This document shows positions 1-9,146 of a stretch of DNA of 30,033 bases, piece by piece. Under the pieces are notes generated by a model that saw nothing but the letters and a program-made list of their open reading frames with translations, searched no databases and had not been told where the DNA came from. The stretch's first letter is position 1. Every line of letters starts with the position of its first letter. Origin of the DNA: JANOQP01 sp044227705 (GTDB lineage: Bacteria > Bacteroidota > Bacteroidia > Chitinophagales > Saprospiraceae); contig JBGAWE010000023.1 in the NCBI GenBank assembly GCA_044227705.1, positions 1-30,033 of the forward strand, in the 5' to 3' direction. A program made the translations under genes and the position numbers.

Positions 1-317
1 ACCGGCTGAAAATGGTCGATTTCGACGGCGGTGAGGAGCTTTCCAGCGTCGTCATCGTGACGAACCACAACCGGGGGCCAATCCGCGTCCACCCGAACCC
101 TGCCGTCGACCACCTCATTTTGCAACACCCGCTGTCGGACGGCACGGAGCGCGTCATGCTCCTCGATGCGAGCTGCCGCGACCTTGGCATCGGCACCATC
201 CCGGAGGAGACCGAGTTCACCCGCATCGAGCTTGGCCTGTGCGGCAAGGGTGTCCACTATCTGGTCTACTTTGACGGCAGCGACGCGCAGGTTTTGAAGT
301 TTTTTGTCAACAAATGA
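1..317 (+). CDS. C-terminal fragment of a T9SS-sorted secreted protein (5' partial)
   Basis: The reading frame is open from the first bases of the window (frame starting at base 3), so the start lies upstream. The visible start reads RLKMVDFDGG, the usual end of the beta-sandwich domain that precedes T9SS tails (compare YRLKQVDLDG in the gene at 12638). It is followed by a type A sorting domain with the signature VHPNPAVDHL and an ending of short beta strands finishing KFFVNK. Such tails direct export through the outer membrane by the type IX system and are then cleaved. The catalytic or binding part is outside the window, so the function cannot be stated. A T9SS tail is very likely. Confidence 0.85.
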   Translation, partial: RLKMVDFDGGEELSSVVIVTNHNRGPIRVHPNPAVDHLILQHPLSDGTERVMLLDASCRDLGIGTIPEETEFTRIELGLCGKGVHYLVYFDGSDAQVLKFFVNK

Positions 318-429
318 TGGCGAAAGGCAGGCGTGAGGGCAGCTTCGCGCCAGCCTCGACCAGCCTTCCTACCGTTGTTGGCCTCTTGCCAGCGACGGTA
401 CCGCATCTTCGTTCCAACCATCTCGTTCC
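318..429. other. Intergenic region with a wobble-containing hairpin
   Basis: This 112-base gap separates two T9SS cargo genes. Bases 371-382 (accgttgttggc) pair with 388-399 (gccagcgacggt) across a 5-base loop. On the plus-strand transcript the 12-bp stem is complete with two G-U pairs. No U-tract follows, so it is not a classical terminator. The core ccgttgttgg recurs at 8122-8197 and near 19939. No convincing TTG/TAnnTTTG promoter was seen before the gene at 430. Confidence 0.4.
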
Positions 430-3400
430 ATGCTGAAACAACGCCTCTTTCAGGCCGCCGTGCTGGCCACCTCCTTACTTTTCTTTTTTGAAAAAACGGT
501 GGCGCAGTCGCCCGTCGAGCTGCCCATCGCCGCCTTCACCGGCAACCCCACGACCGGCTGCGCACCGCTCACGGTGACCTACACCAACCAGAGCCAGTTC
601 GCCACAAGCTACCAATGGGTCTTCCAGGGCGGAACCCCTGGCACTTCGACGCTGACCAACCCGACGGTCGTCTACTCGACGCCCGGCACCTATTCCGTCA
701 CGCTGACGGCCATCAGCGCGGCCGGGCAGGATGTTTTGGTGAAGACAAACTACATCTCCGTTTTGACCACACCAACAGCCAACTTTACTTTCACGTCGAG
801 CGGGCTGACGGCCACTTTCACCAGCACTTCTACGGGAAATCCGACCTCCTACCTTTGGAATTTCGGCGATGGACAAACATCGACCGAACAAGACCCCATC
901 CACACCTACGCGCAGGACGGCGTCTATTCCGTCAAACTGACCGTGACGAACCAGTGCGGCACGACCATGATTACGAAGACCGTGACCATCGTCACGCTAC
1001 CGACTGCCAACTTCACGTTCACCCCCGCGACCGGCTGCGCGCCGCTGACGGTCCACTACACGAACACGTCGTCGGCGAACTCCGTCTCGTACATGTGGGC
1101 GTTCCTGGGCGGCTCGCCCGCGACCTCGACGGCAGTCAACCCGACCGTGATATACACCCAGCCCGGCACCTATTCCGTCACGATGACGGCGACGAACACG
1201 GCCGGGTCCGATACGAAGACGGTGGTGAACGCCGTGACCGTCGGCACCGTCCCGGCGACGAGCTTCGCCTCCACCGCCTCGGGATTGACGGTCAGTTTCA
1301 CGAACACGACGACCGGCGCGACGAGCTACTCGTGGAATTTTGGCGACGGCCAGACCTCGACCGAGCAAAACCCTTCGCACACCTACGCCGCCGACGGCAC
1401 CTACACCGTCGTCCTGACCGCCACAAACGCCTGTGGATCAACGACTTTCACCAAAACTTTTACGCTGACAACCCCGCCGACAGCCGCCTTCACCGCCGCG
1501 CCGACGAGCGGTTGCGCCACGCTGACGGTGGCGTTCACGAACAACTCCTCGGCCAACTCGACCTCATTTTTGTGGGACTTCCCCGGCGGCTCGCCGTCCA
1601 CCTCGACCGAGCAAAACCCGACAGTCACCTATCAAACCGCCGGGACCTACACCGCCACTTTGACCGCGACGAATGACGGCGACTTTTACCAACACCTCGA
1701 CGAACGCGGCGGGCGCCACCTTCCTCTGGGACTTCGGCGACGGGGCGACATCGACGCTCGAAAACCCGGAGCACACCTACTCGGCTGACGGAAACTACAC
1801 CGTGACCCTCTCGGTCACGACGGTTTGCGGGACGGTCACGACGACCTCGACGGTGGGCATCGTCACACCGCCGTCCGCCAGTTTCACGGCCTCGACAAAC
1901 TCGGGCTGCGGGGCTTTGACGGTCAATTTCACCAGCACGTCGTCGGCCAACTCCACGAGCTTCCTTTGGAGCTTCCCCGGCGGCAGCCCGGCGACCTCGA
2001 CGGAGCAGAACCCGACCGTAACTTATTCAACGTCAGGGACTTATACCGCAACGCTGACCGTGACGAACGCCGCTGGAAGCTCGACGACCAGCCAAACCAT
2101 CACGGTTTTGGCCGCGCCGACGGCCGGTTTTTCCAGTTCGATGAGCGGCCTGACGGCGACATTCACCAACAACTCAACCGGCGCGACGTCCTACTCATGG
2201 GATTTCGGCGACGGCTCGAACTCGACCGAGCAAAGCCCCGTCCACACCTACGCCGCGCCCGGCGACTACACCGTCGTGCTGACGGCGACCGGGCCTTGCG
2301 GGACGGCAACTTTCACCCAAACCATCGGGACGAACGCGGCGGTGGCAGCCAATTTCACCGTCGTGCCGAACTCGGGATGCGCCGCGCTCACGGTTCAATT
2401 CACCAACCTTTCGAGCAACGCGACCAGCTACCTGTGGGACTTCCCCGGCGGCAGCCCGGCGGCCTCGACGGAGGCAAACCCCGTCGTAACCTATTCAACG
2501 TCAGGCGTTTACACCGCCACGCTGACCGCGACGAACAACCTCGGGAGCGCGACTTTTTCCCAAACCATCACCGTGAACGCAGCGCCCACGGCCGCTTTCA
2601 CCTCCTCGACAGCTGGGCTGACGACGACTTTCACCAACACCTCGAACGGCGCCAGCGGATACCTCTGGGACTTCGGCGACGGCCAAAGCTCGACCGAGGC
2701 CAGCCCCGTCCACACCTATTCGGTGCCGGGAAGCTACACGGTTGTTTTGACCACGACGAACGCCTGCGGGACGGCAACCGCGACCCAAACCGTCGCCACG
2801 AACGCAGCCGTTTCGGCCAATTTCTCGGCTACGCCGACGACGGGCTGCGGGCCGCTGACCGTCGTTTTCACCAACCTTTCGAGCAACGCGACGAGCTACC
2901 TGTGGGAATTCCCCGGCGGCAGCCCGGCGACCTCGACCGAGGCAAACCCGACCGTAACTTATTCAAATTCAGGCACTTACACCGCCACGCTGACGGCAAC
3001 GAACAACCTCGGCAGCGCGGCTTTCAGCCAGACAATCACGGTCAACGCGCCCGTCGCCGCCGGTTTCACGAGCACGGCGAACGGGCTGCTGGTCAACTTC
3101 GCCAACAGCTCGTCCGGAGCGGCGACCTTCCTCTGGGAATTCGGCGACGGACAGACCTCGACCGAGCAAAGCCCGTCGCACACCTATGCCGCTCCCGGAA
3201 GCTACGCGGTCACGCTGACCGCCTCGGGGCCGTGCGGGACGGCCGTTTCTACCCAAACCGTCGTGCCGACCGCCGCGCCGACTGCCGATTTCTCGGCCTC
3301 GCCAACGACGGGCTGCGGGCCTATGACGGTCAATTTCACGAACAACTCGGTCAACGCGACGAGCTTCTCATGGGAGTTCCCCGGCGGCAACCCGGCGACC

Positions 3401-4492
3401 TCGACGGCCGCCAGCCCGACCGTAACCTATTCAAATTCAGGCACTTACACGGCGACGCTGACCGCCACGAACCCCATCGGAAGCTCGACGGCGACGCAGA
3501 CCATCACCGTGCTGGCCGCGCCGAACGCCAATTTCAGCAGCTCGACGAACGGGCTGACGGCCACTTTCACCAACCTCTCGAACAACACCGGGCCTGTGCA
3601 AACGGACTGGGCCTTCGGCGACGGCAGCTTCTCGACCGACCTCAACCCGGTGCACACCTACGCGGCCGATGGCAGCTACGTCGTCTCGCTCACGGTGACG
3701 AACAACTGCGGCGCGTTCACCTTCGAACAGACGGTGGTCGTCGCCACGCCGCCGACGGCCGCCTTCTCCGCCAGCCCGACAACGGGCTGTGCGCCGCTTA
3801 CGGTTCAGTTCACCAACCAGTCGTCGGCGAACGCGACTTCTTTTCTTTGGGAATTCCCCGGCGGCACGCCCGCAACCTCGACGGCGGCCAGCCCGGCTGT
3901 GCTCTACTCGATGGCGGGGGCTTACAGCGTGACGCTGACGGCGACGAACGCGGCCGGTTCGGCGACCGCCGTCCAGACGAACCTGGTTGTGGTGAACACC
4001 GTGCCGACGGCCAATTTCACTTTCTCGGCGACGGGCGGGACGGTCGTTTTCACGAGCACGGTTTCGGGAGCGACCTCCCTCGGCTGGAAGTTCGGCGACG
4101 GGGCCACCTCCAACGAGAAAGACCCGACGCACACCTACGCGACGAGCGGCGTCTATCAAGTCGTCCTGCAAGCGACGAACGACTGTGGCACGACGACGGT
4201 GACGAAGGAAATCAATGTCGTCATCGTGGCGACGGGTGAGGCGGCGGCAAACGAGTTTGCCGTTTTCCCGAACCCGACGGATGGGCGGTTTTTCATCAAA
4301 ACAGCGGGAAATCCATTCAAAATCGCCCAAATCCGGGTGGCGGACGCACTCGGGCGGGTAGTTCTTTTTGAAAAGAACCCGGCCGGGCAGGAGTTTTCGA
4401 TTCCGGACGAGGCGGCGGCGGGCAGCTATTTCCTCGACATCACGACGGGCGACGGACAGACCCTGCACCGGAAGCTGGCCGTCGTTCGGTAG
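430..4492 (+). CDS. Giant secreted PKD-repeat adhesin-like protein with T9SS tail, interrupted by a frameshift near 1675
   Basis: The protein starts with a signal peptide (cut after about residue 26, ending TVAQ). It continues with 16 PKD (Ig-like) modules and ends with a type A T9SS domain (VFPNPTDGRF... ending KLAVVR). Modules alternate strictly: A type carries GCxPLTVxFTN and FPGGxPxTST, B type carries GLTATFTN and FGDGxTSTE followed by HTY. Each module has one cysteine. The frame changes between about 1670 and 1683: module 5 stops after LTATN and module 6 resumes at TATFTN in the next frame. About 27 residues of the expected linker are missing, so roughly 83 bases (3n+2) appear deleted. 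Read literally, the first frame stops at 1788 and the second is open from 1673 to 4492. Likely surface or adhesive role, by analogy with PKD-rich T9SS cargo. The lesion could be real or a collapsed repeat in the assembly. Confidence 0.88.
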
Positions 4493-4536
4493 GCAAGGAC
4501 TTGAACAGAATTGAGCATTCCCGCCCATTTGAACGC

Positions 4537-4580
4537 AATGAAAAAGCCCCGGAAGGCGAACCTCCCGGGGCTTTTTCATT
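4537..4580. terminator. Bidirectional intrinsic terminator
   Basis: Bases 4537-4552 (aatgaaaaagccccgg) and 4565-4580 are perfect reverse complements (16 bp) around a 12-base loop that can itself fold (agg-cgaa-cct). The stem ends in an A-run on one side and a T-run on the other. It therefore serves both the plus-strand PKD gene ending at 4492 and the minus-strand gene ending at 4594. Confidence 0.9.
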
Positions 4581-4593
4581 GGGCGAAACCGGC

Positions 4594-7500
4594 TCATTTC
4601 ACCAAAACAACCCGCCGCTCCGCCGTTCTCCCCGCGACCTCGAACCGCAGCGCGTAAACGCCCGCCGCCCTCGCCGAGAGGTCGAACGAGCCACTCGCCT
4701 TTTCGCCTTCGGCAAATTTTTGAGCATCGACGGTTTGGCCCAGCGAGTTGACGAGGCGGACGGAAACCGGCCTGTTCTCCGTCATTTCCATCAAAAAATA
4801 GACCGGCCCGCCCGTCGGGTTGGGCAAAACAGAGAGCGACGAAACGCCCGGAGGCAGTTCGCCCGTGCCGTTGACGAGCTGCACCGTGAACGTCGCCTCG
4901 TCGGCCACGCAGCCCGTTGGGTCGGTCACGGTGACGGAGTACGTCCCGGCAGGGAGGCCGGAGATGTTTTGTGTGAACGCGCCGTTCGACCACTCGAACT
5001 CATAGCCGCTGCCCGACCCGCCGGTGACGTCGAGGGTGACGGCCCCGTTGTTGCCAGGCGGCGCGGTGGCCGGCGTGACCGTGCCGGTCGCGTCGATTGG
5101 GTCGAGCGGCTCGACGAGGTTGAGCGTGACCGGCAGGCCGATGACGTAGCATCCGCCCGTCAGGTCGAGCGGGTCGGGCGAGCCGGACGTGTGCGTCGCG
5201 CCGCTCACCACGATGGGCGTGACGAAATAGGTGCCCGGCGGCAGACCGCCGCCGTTGAAGATGGGCAGGTTGTAGGCGTTCGGCGAGATGCCCGTGGAAA
5301 AGAGATAGCCCGGCGCGTCGAACGGCGACCCCGTCCAACCGGACGGAATCGGCTCCGAGGTGAACACCCAAGTGAAACCGCTGACGGGGTTGACCGTCGC
5401 CACGATGGTCTCGTCGAGGTTGACGAGGATTTCGTCCAGCTCGCCGTCGCAGATGGTCAGCTCGCCCGACTCGAGTTCGCCGACGGCCGCCTGGGCGCAG
5501 TCGATGGGGCTTTGCTCCTCGATTTCGAGGCAGAACTTGCCGTTCGTCCCGTTCCAGCCGTCGACCATGATGATGTAGGGCTGCCCGGCGACGGTCTGCA
5601 TCGTCACGGCGGCATGGAAGTCGGCGTCGTTGCCGACCGGGTTTCCGTCGATGTAGAAATCGTCATTGCAGGCGACCGGCATGCCGAACTGGCAATTGCT
5701 CCCCTCGTAGACGGCGATTTGCGAGTCGCCGGCAGGCAGGTAGTTGTCGTTGCCCGCGCACGAATCGGTGCGGATGCTGTAAAACTTCCCGTCGCCGATG
5801 AACTCGAAGAAGACCGTACGCTCGAGGCTCGGCCCGTTGTCATCGACGAAGCAGTCGAATCCAGTCGTCGGCTCGTCCGGCCCGGTCGTCGCATTGATGT
5901 TCGAGTAAATAGGCGTGGCCGAGACGACGCCGATGCCTTTCCCAAAATAGCCCGTGATGTCCTCCGCGTAGCCGCACTCGTCGTACCAATGGGGGCAGGC
6001 ATCGCAGGAGCCGAAGCAGACGGGCGCGAGCGTGAGGTCGGGCCCGATGGTCGTCACGCGGTTGAAGCCGCCGAGGCCGTTGTCTTTCCCGCAGGCGGCG
6101 AGGGCCGAGTCGTCTTCCCAGCCGTCGTGGCCGTTCTGGTATTTCCACTCGACGATGGCACCGGGCGGCATCTCGATGGTGTACTTCCAGAGGTTGTCGG
6201 TCGCGTCGAGGGTCATGGCGTGCTCCGGCCCCCAGCCGTCCCAGCTTCCCCGGACGAACATCCCGTCGGGGTCGGCCGCGATTTGCGAGGCGTCGAGTTG
6301 AAACGTAAGTCGTTGAAACTGTGTGAATTGCAGGCAGAACTTCCCCTCCGACCCGTCGAACCCGTCGACCATGATGTGGTAGAGGCTGCCCGCCTGCGAG
6401 GAGATGACGAGGCCCGAGCGGAAGTCGCCGACGTACTGGAAGCCGATGTCGTCGTTGCAGCCGAGCGGCGTGAGCGCGCCGCAGTCGCCGGTGTAGGCCG
6501 CCATCTGCGTGTCGCCGCCGTCGATGTAGGCGGCGCCAGCGTCGCACGGGGCGGTCTGGATTTGGTAGGTGCGGCCGTTGCCGTTGAACTGGAACCAGAG
6601 GCTGTTCTGCACCTCCGTCGCGCCGCCAAAATCGTCCTCGGTAAAGCATTCCGTCCCCAAAAGCCCCGTCTCCGCCGTCATGCCGGTGTTGTCAAAAAGC
6701 TGCGAGCTGACCGTTGCCGCGCCGCCGACGAGGTAGGGCGAGAGGTCAAAGCCATTTTTGCAATCATCGAAATTGGCCTTGAACAGGGCGTTCTGCCGAA
6801 ACTCAATTTCATCGACATAATAGAGGATGGTCGGCGCGAGAGTGCCCGAGAAGTTGATGCCGCCGAGCGTTTTCGGGAAGCCGATGGTCTGCGAATAAGC
6901 CTGCCCGATGCGGAGCTGCGCCACGTCCGCGTCAAGGTCGACGAGGAGGCGGAAGTCCACCCAAGTGTCGTTCGAGACCTTCGTCTGCCCGAGGTTCTGC
7001 CCGTTGCCCGAGTTCAAAAACACGTCGCCAGCCGGGCTGACGATGGACGTGACGACGGGGTCGAAGCCCGCCTCCTCCGCGTCGATGTTGAAAAAGGCCG
7101 CGTGGCCAGCGGGGAAGAACATCTTCCACGCCAAATCGAACTTGCCCGTCGACTGGTTGCCGAGGCGGAGGACGGTCTGACCGGGCGTGGCGCCGCCCGT
7201 GTTGTCGCCCGAGATTTTGAGGGACTGGCCGCCGTCGCTCGCCTGTTCGGCCGAGACCAACGGGTCTTCCGGCCCGCTGTCGACTCCGTTTTGCCCCGAA
7301 AAATTGGGCGACTGCGGCCCGACCGCCGTCAAGGTGTAGCTGTTGAAATTCTCACAAAAGACCGCATCCGGGTCGATGGCGCAGGCCTTCGGGCACGGCC
7401 CGCACCTCCCCCAGCAAACCGTCGGCACCGTCAAATCGGCGGTCGCCACATCGACCGTCCGGTAAAAACCGCCCGAGCCGTCGGCCACGCCGCAATAAGC

Positions 7501-8076
7501 GAGGTCGGCCGTCGGCTCCTCGTAAAGCCCTTCGCCGAAACGGTACTTGATGGTCGAGTTGTTCGGCGCGGGGATGTCGGCCGACCAGATGCCGTTGCCG
7601 TCGTCGGTCATGGCGAAATGGCCGCCATTGGCGTAAATCAGGAAGGTCGTCCCCGAAAAACCGGTCTTCGAAAGGTCGACCGAGACGTGCGCCTTTGTTA
7701 CGCAGCCCGAGCACTCGCCGAAGCAGACGGATGGCAAATCAAACCCCGTGTCGTCGGGGAAAACTTCCCGGTTTCCCGCCAGCGAGGAGCAATCGACGAG
7801 GTTGGTGGAGGGTTCGAGGTCGTCCGTCCCATTGGCGAACTTGTACTCGTGGCTCGAGTTTTCGTCCAGTTGGAGCAAAAGTTCGTAGCGGCCGCCGCCA
7901 ACGGGGTTCATGGCCTGCGGCGTCCAGTTGTTGAAGGTTCCGGCGAGGTGGGCCCCTTTGGGCGATAGGCTGGCCACCTTCGACATATCGACCTGAAAAA
8001 GGATCGGGACAGTCTGCCCGAGGGCTGTCGCCGATAGGAAAAAGGCGAATAGGATTTGTAAAGCGGTTCTGTTCAT
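4594..8076 (-). CDS. Multidomain T9SS cargo protein with three E-set/CBM-like modules, a LamG-like domain and a SprB-like repeat
   Basis: The start at 8076 gives a clean signal peptide (MNRTALQILFAFFLSATALGQ); the frame stays open upstream, but that extension looks non-coding. Length 1160 aa. Order: E-set/CBM48-like module (about 24-125, HLAGTFNNWTP), a second one (about 130-228), a concanavalin-like region (about 236-426), a PPC-like domain (about 435-585, CNDD and VDGFDG), a third E-set module (about 589-694, GSWDGWGPEH), a second PPC-like domain (about 698-852), a region of unknown fold (about 855-1000), a SprB-like repeat (about 1002-1065, LPAGTYSVTVTDPTGC) and a type A T9SS domain (about 1078-1160, VLPNPTGG). 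Each E-set module ends in a cysteine tag, CFGECSGC, CWGRCGPC or CFGSCDAC, paired with one upstream cysteine. No catalytic motif was seen. Role probably carbohydrate or surface binding. Confidence 0.88.
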   Translation of the reverse strand: MNRTALQILFAFFLSATALGQTVPILFQVDMSKVASLSPKGAHLAGTFNNWTPQAMNPVGGGRYELLLQLDENSSHEYKFANGTDDLEPSTNLVDCSSLAGNREVFPDDTGFDLPSVCFGECSGCVTKAHVSVDLSKTGFSGTTFLIYANGGHFAMTDDGNGIWSADIPAPNNSTIKYRFGEGLYEEPTADLAYCGVADGSGGFYRTVDVATADLTVPTVCWGRCGPCPKACAIDPDAVFCENFNSYTLTAVGPQSPNFSGQNGVDSGPEDPLVSAEQASDGGQSLKISGDNTGGATPGQTVLRLGNQSTGKFDLAWKMFFPAGHAAFFNIDAEEAGFDPVVTSIVSPAGDVFLNSGNGQNLGQTKVSNDTWVDFRLLVDLDADVAQLRIGQAYSQTIGFPKTLGGINFSGTLAPTILYYVDEIEFRQNALFKANFDDCKNGFDLSPYLVGGAATVSSQLFDNTGMTAETGLLGTECFTEDDFGGATEVQNSLWFQFNGNGRTYQIQTAPCDAGAAYIDGGDTQMAAYTGDCGALTPLGCNDDIGFQYVGDFRSGLVISSQAGSLYHIMVDGFDGSEGKFCLQFTQFQRLTFQLDASQIAADPDGMFVRGSWDGWGPEHAMTLDATDNLWKYTIEMPPGAIVEWKYQNGHDGWEDDSALAACGKDNGLGGFNRVTTIGPDLTLAPVCFGSCDACPHWYDECGYAEDITGYFGKGIGVVSATPIYSNINATTGPDEPTTGFDCFVDDNGPSLERTVFFEFIGDGKFYSIRTDSCAGNDNYLPAGDSQIAVYEGSNCQFGMPVACNDDFYIDGNPVGNDADFHAAVTMQTVAGQPYIIMVDGWNGTNGKFCLEIEEQSPIDCAQAAVGELESGELTICDGELDEILVNLDETIVATVNPVSGFTWVFTSEPIPSGWTGSPFDAPGYLFSTGISPNAYNLPIFNGGGLPPGTYFVTPIVVSGATHTSGSPDPLDLTGGCYVIGLPVTLNLVEPLDPIDATGTVTPATAPPGNNGAVTLDVTGGSGSGYEFEWSNGAFTQNISGLPAGTYSVTVTDPTGCVADEATFTVQLVNGTGELPPGVSSLSVLPNPTGGPVYFLMEMTENRPVSVRLVNSLGQTVDAQKFAEGEKASGSFDLSARAAGVYALRFEVAGRTAERRVVLVK

Positions 8077-8121
8077 GTGAAAGCTGTTGAAGAATTGAGA
8101 GAAAGCTGGTTCGCGGAACTT

Positions 8122-8197
8122 GCCGTTGTCGGCGCCCTCGCCAACAACTGGCCGGAGGGCCGTCGTGGGCGTTGTTGGCGAGGGCACCAACAACGGC
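8122..8197. repeat. Large palindromic (REP-like) element
   Basis: Bases 8122-8148 and 8171-8197 are inverted copies, 25 of 27 matching, around a 22-base loop. Both mismatches are C/A on the plus strand, so they become G-U pairs in the minus-strand transcript. The minus-strand RNA could thus form an unbroken 27-bp hairpin. Each arm is also an internal palindrome built on gttgttgg / ccaacaac. The element lies between two minus-strand genes (stop at 8219, start at 8076) and may act as a transcript-end structure or be a dispersed REP. No U-tract follows, so a simple terminator is less likely. Confidence 0.65.
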
Positions 8198-8218
8198 CAA
8201 ATCGGGAGCGTGTCGGCG

Positions 8219-8990
8219 TCAACGCCGCCGCCCGAACTGCAACGTGGCAAAGAAAGTGAGGAAGAGCGACCGGTTCTCGTCGCCCACGAGGATGGGGACC
8301 TTTTTGGGATACAGGTCGGCCTGCAGCCCGACCTCGGAGGGCTTTGAGGTATTCGTCAAAAGCCCCCCAGTCGAGGTGGATGGCGAGCGAGCCTTGTCCG
8401 CCGACGGTCAACTGAGGGTCGGCGAAGCCCTTAAAAAAGGAGGCCGCGCCGATGATTTTCGTCCGGTCGAGGAAGATGTCGGCGTTGTCGTCCGAGTATT
8501 TTTCGACGACGGTGCGGCCCTGGCCTGGGTTGTCGCCGGTCTTTTTCAAAGCGAGATAATAGGGCTTGAGAATCCCCGCGACCGGCCCGGCCATGTAGCT
8601 GAAGCCGACAACCACGCCGCGCTGCCGGGCCTTCTCGGTGAAATAGCGCTTCGCCCCCCAGCCCGCGCGGACAGCGAAAAGGGCGTTTCTTTTTCCATAG
8701 ACATAGGGCCGCCACGAACGGCTGTAGTTGGGGTCGGAGGCCTGTCGCTGCTCCTTTTCGTGCTTGACCTCCGAGAGCGAGAGGCTGAAAAGCGTGGTCT
8801 TGTAATAGGTCTTGAGGGAGCCGCGCTGGTAGCCGACCGTCCAGCCGTGGTTGGTCGTCAGGCCGAACGAGCCGCTCTTTTCGGAGGAGTAGATGATGCC
8901 CGAGCCGCTGACCATCGGCTTGGGGCCTTGCCCGAAAACGGCGGTTGCGGCGAGCAAAAAGAGAGCGGCGAGGAGCGGGCGGAAGATCAT
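8219..8990 (-). CDS. Secreted or outer-membrane beta-barrel-like hypothetical protein, frameshifted near 8340
   Basis: The start at 8990 gives a signal peptide (MIFRPLLAALFLLAATAVFGQ). The mature part is rich in alternating aromatic and polar strands (GWTVGYQRGSLKTYYKTTLF, GVVVGFSYMAGPVAG), as in a small outer-membrane barrel. After EYLKAL the frame continues into arginine-rich nonsense. One base over, the sequence reads SEVGLQADLYPKK and ends TFFATLQFGRRR at a TGA at 8219-8221, a natural barrel-like terminus. Removing one base from the ggg at 8339-8341 restores about 256 aa. Family not recognised. The lesion is either a real frameshift or a homopolymer sequencing error. Read literally, the first frame runs on past 8219 to about 8073. 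Confidence 0.65.
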
Positions 8991-9011
8991 GCGGGTGAGC
9001 TTTTTCAGCCC

Positions 9012-9019
9012 CGAAAGTA
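9012..9019 (-). promoter_or_regulatory. Possible -7 element (TACTTTCG) upstream of the minus gene at 8990
   Basis: On the minus strand TACTTTCG resembles the Bacteroidota -7 element TAnnTTTG with one mismatch, 22 bases before the start codon at 8990. No TTG was found at the usual 17-23 base spacing, so this is weak. Confidence 0.3.
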
Positions 9020-9107
9020 TTGAGTTTTTCAAAAAACGACCGAGCGAAAGGAGGCGACCGGGCGCAAGTTGTTTTCCCGAAACCAGAGCCGCCGGACGGC
9101 CTTTTGC

Positions 9108-9115
9108 TACTTTCG
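9108..9115 (+). promoter_or_regulatory. Possible -7 element (TACTTTCG) upstream of purH
   Basis: TACTTTCG differs from TAnnTTTG at one base and ends 31 bases before the purH start at 9147. There is no TTG at 17-23 bases upstream. It faces the matching element at 9012-9019, which would make this a divergent promoter region. Confidence 0.3.
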
Positions 9116-9146
9116 CCGCCTCTTTTTCGAGAAAACCACGCAATCC

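Noticed and set aside
430..4492. Regular repeats that might suggest a CRISPR array or minisatellite.
   Set aside because: The period is about 480 bases per dyad and the repeats translate cleanly into PKD modules.
3437..4993. A 518-codon minus-strand open frame over the end of the PKD gene.
   Set aside because: It is low-complexity arginine-rich and spans a convergent terminator; a mirror of the PKD coding sequence.
4501..7968. A 1155-codon open frame on the plus strand, antisense to the T9SS cargo gene at 4594-8076.
   Set aside because: It is Arg/Val/Asp-rich with no domain pattern, and it crosses a terminator. GC-rich codon use on the opposite strand leaves few stops, which explains its length.
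8077..8250. The N-terminal extension of the T9SS cargo gene to 8250.
   Set aside because: It would place 58 residues before a perfect signal peptide and run through the palindrome at 8122-8197.
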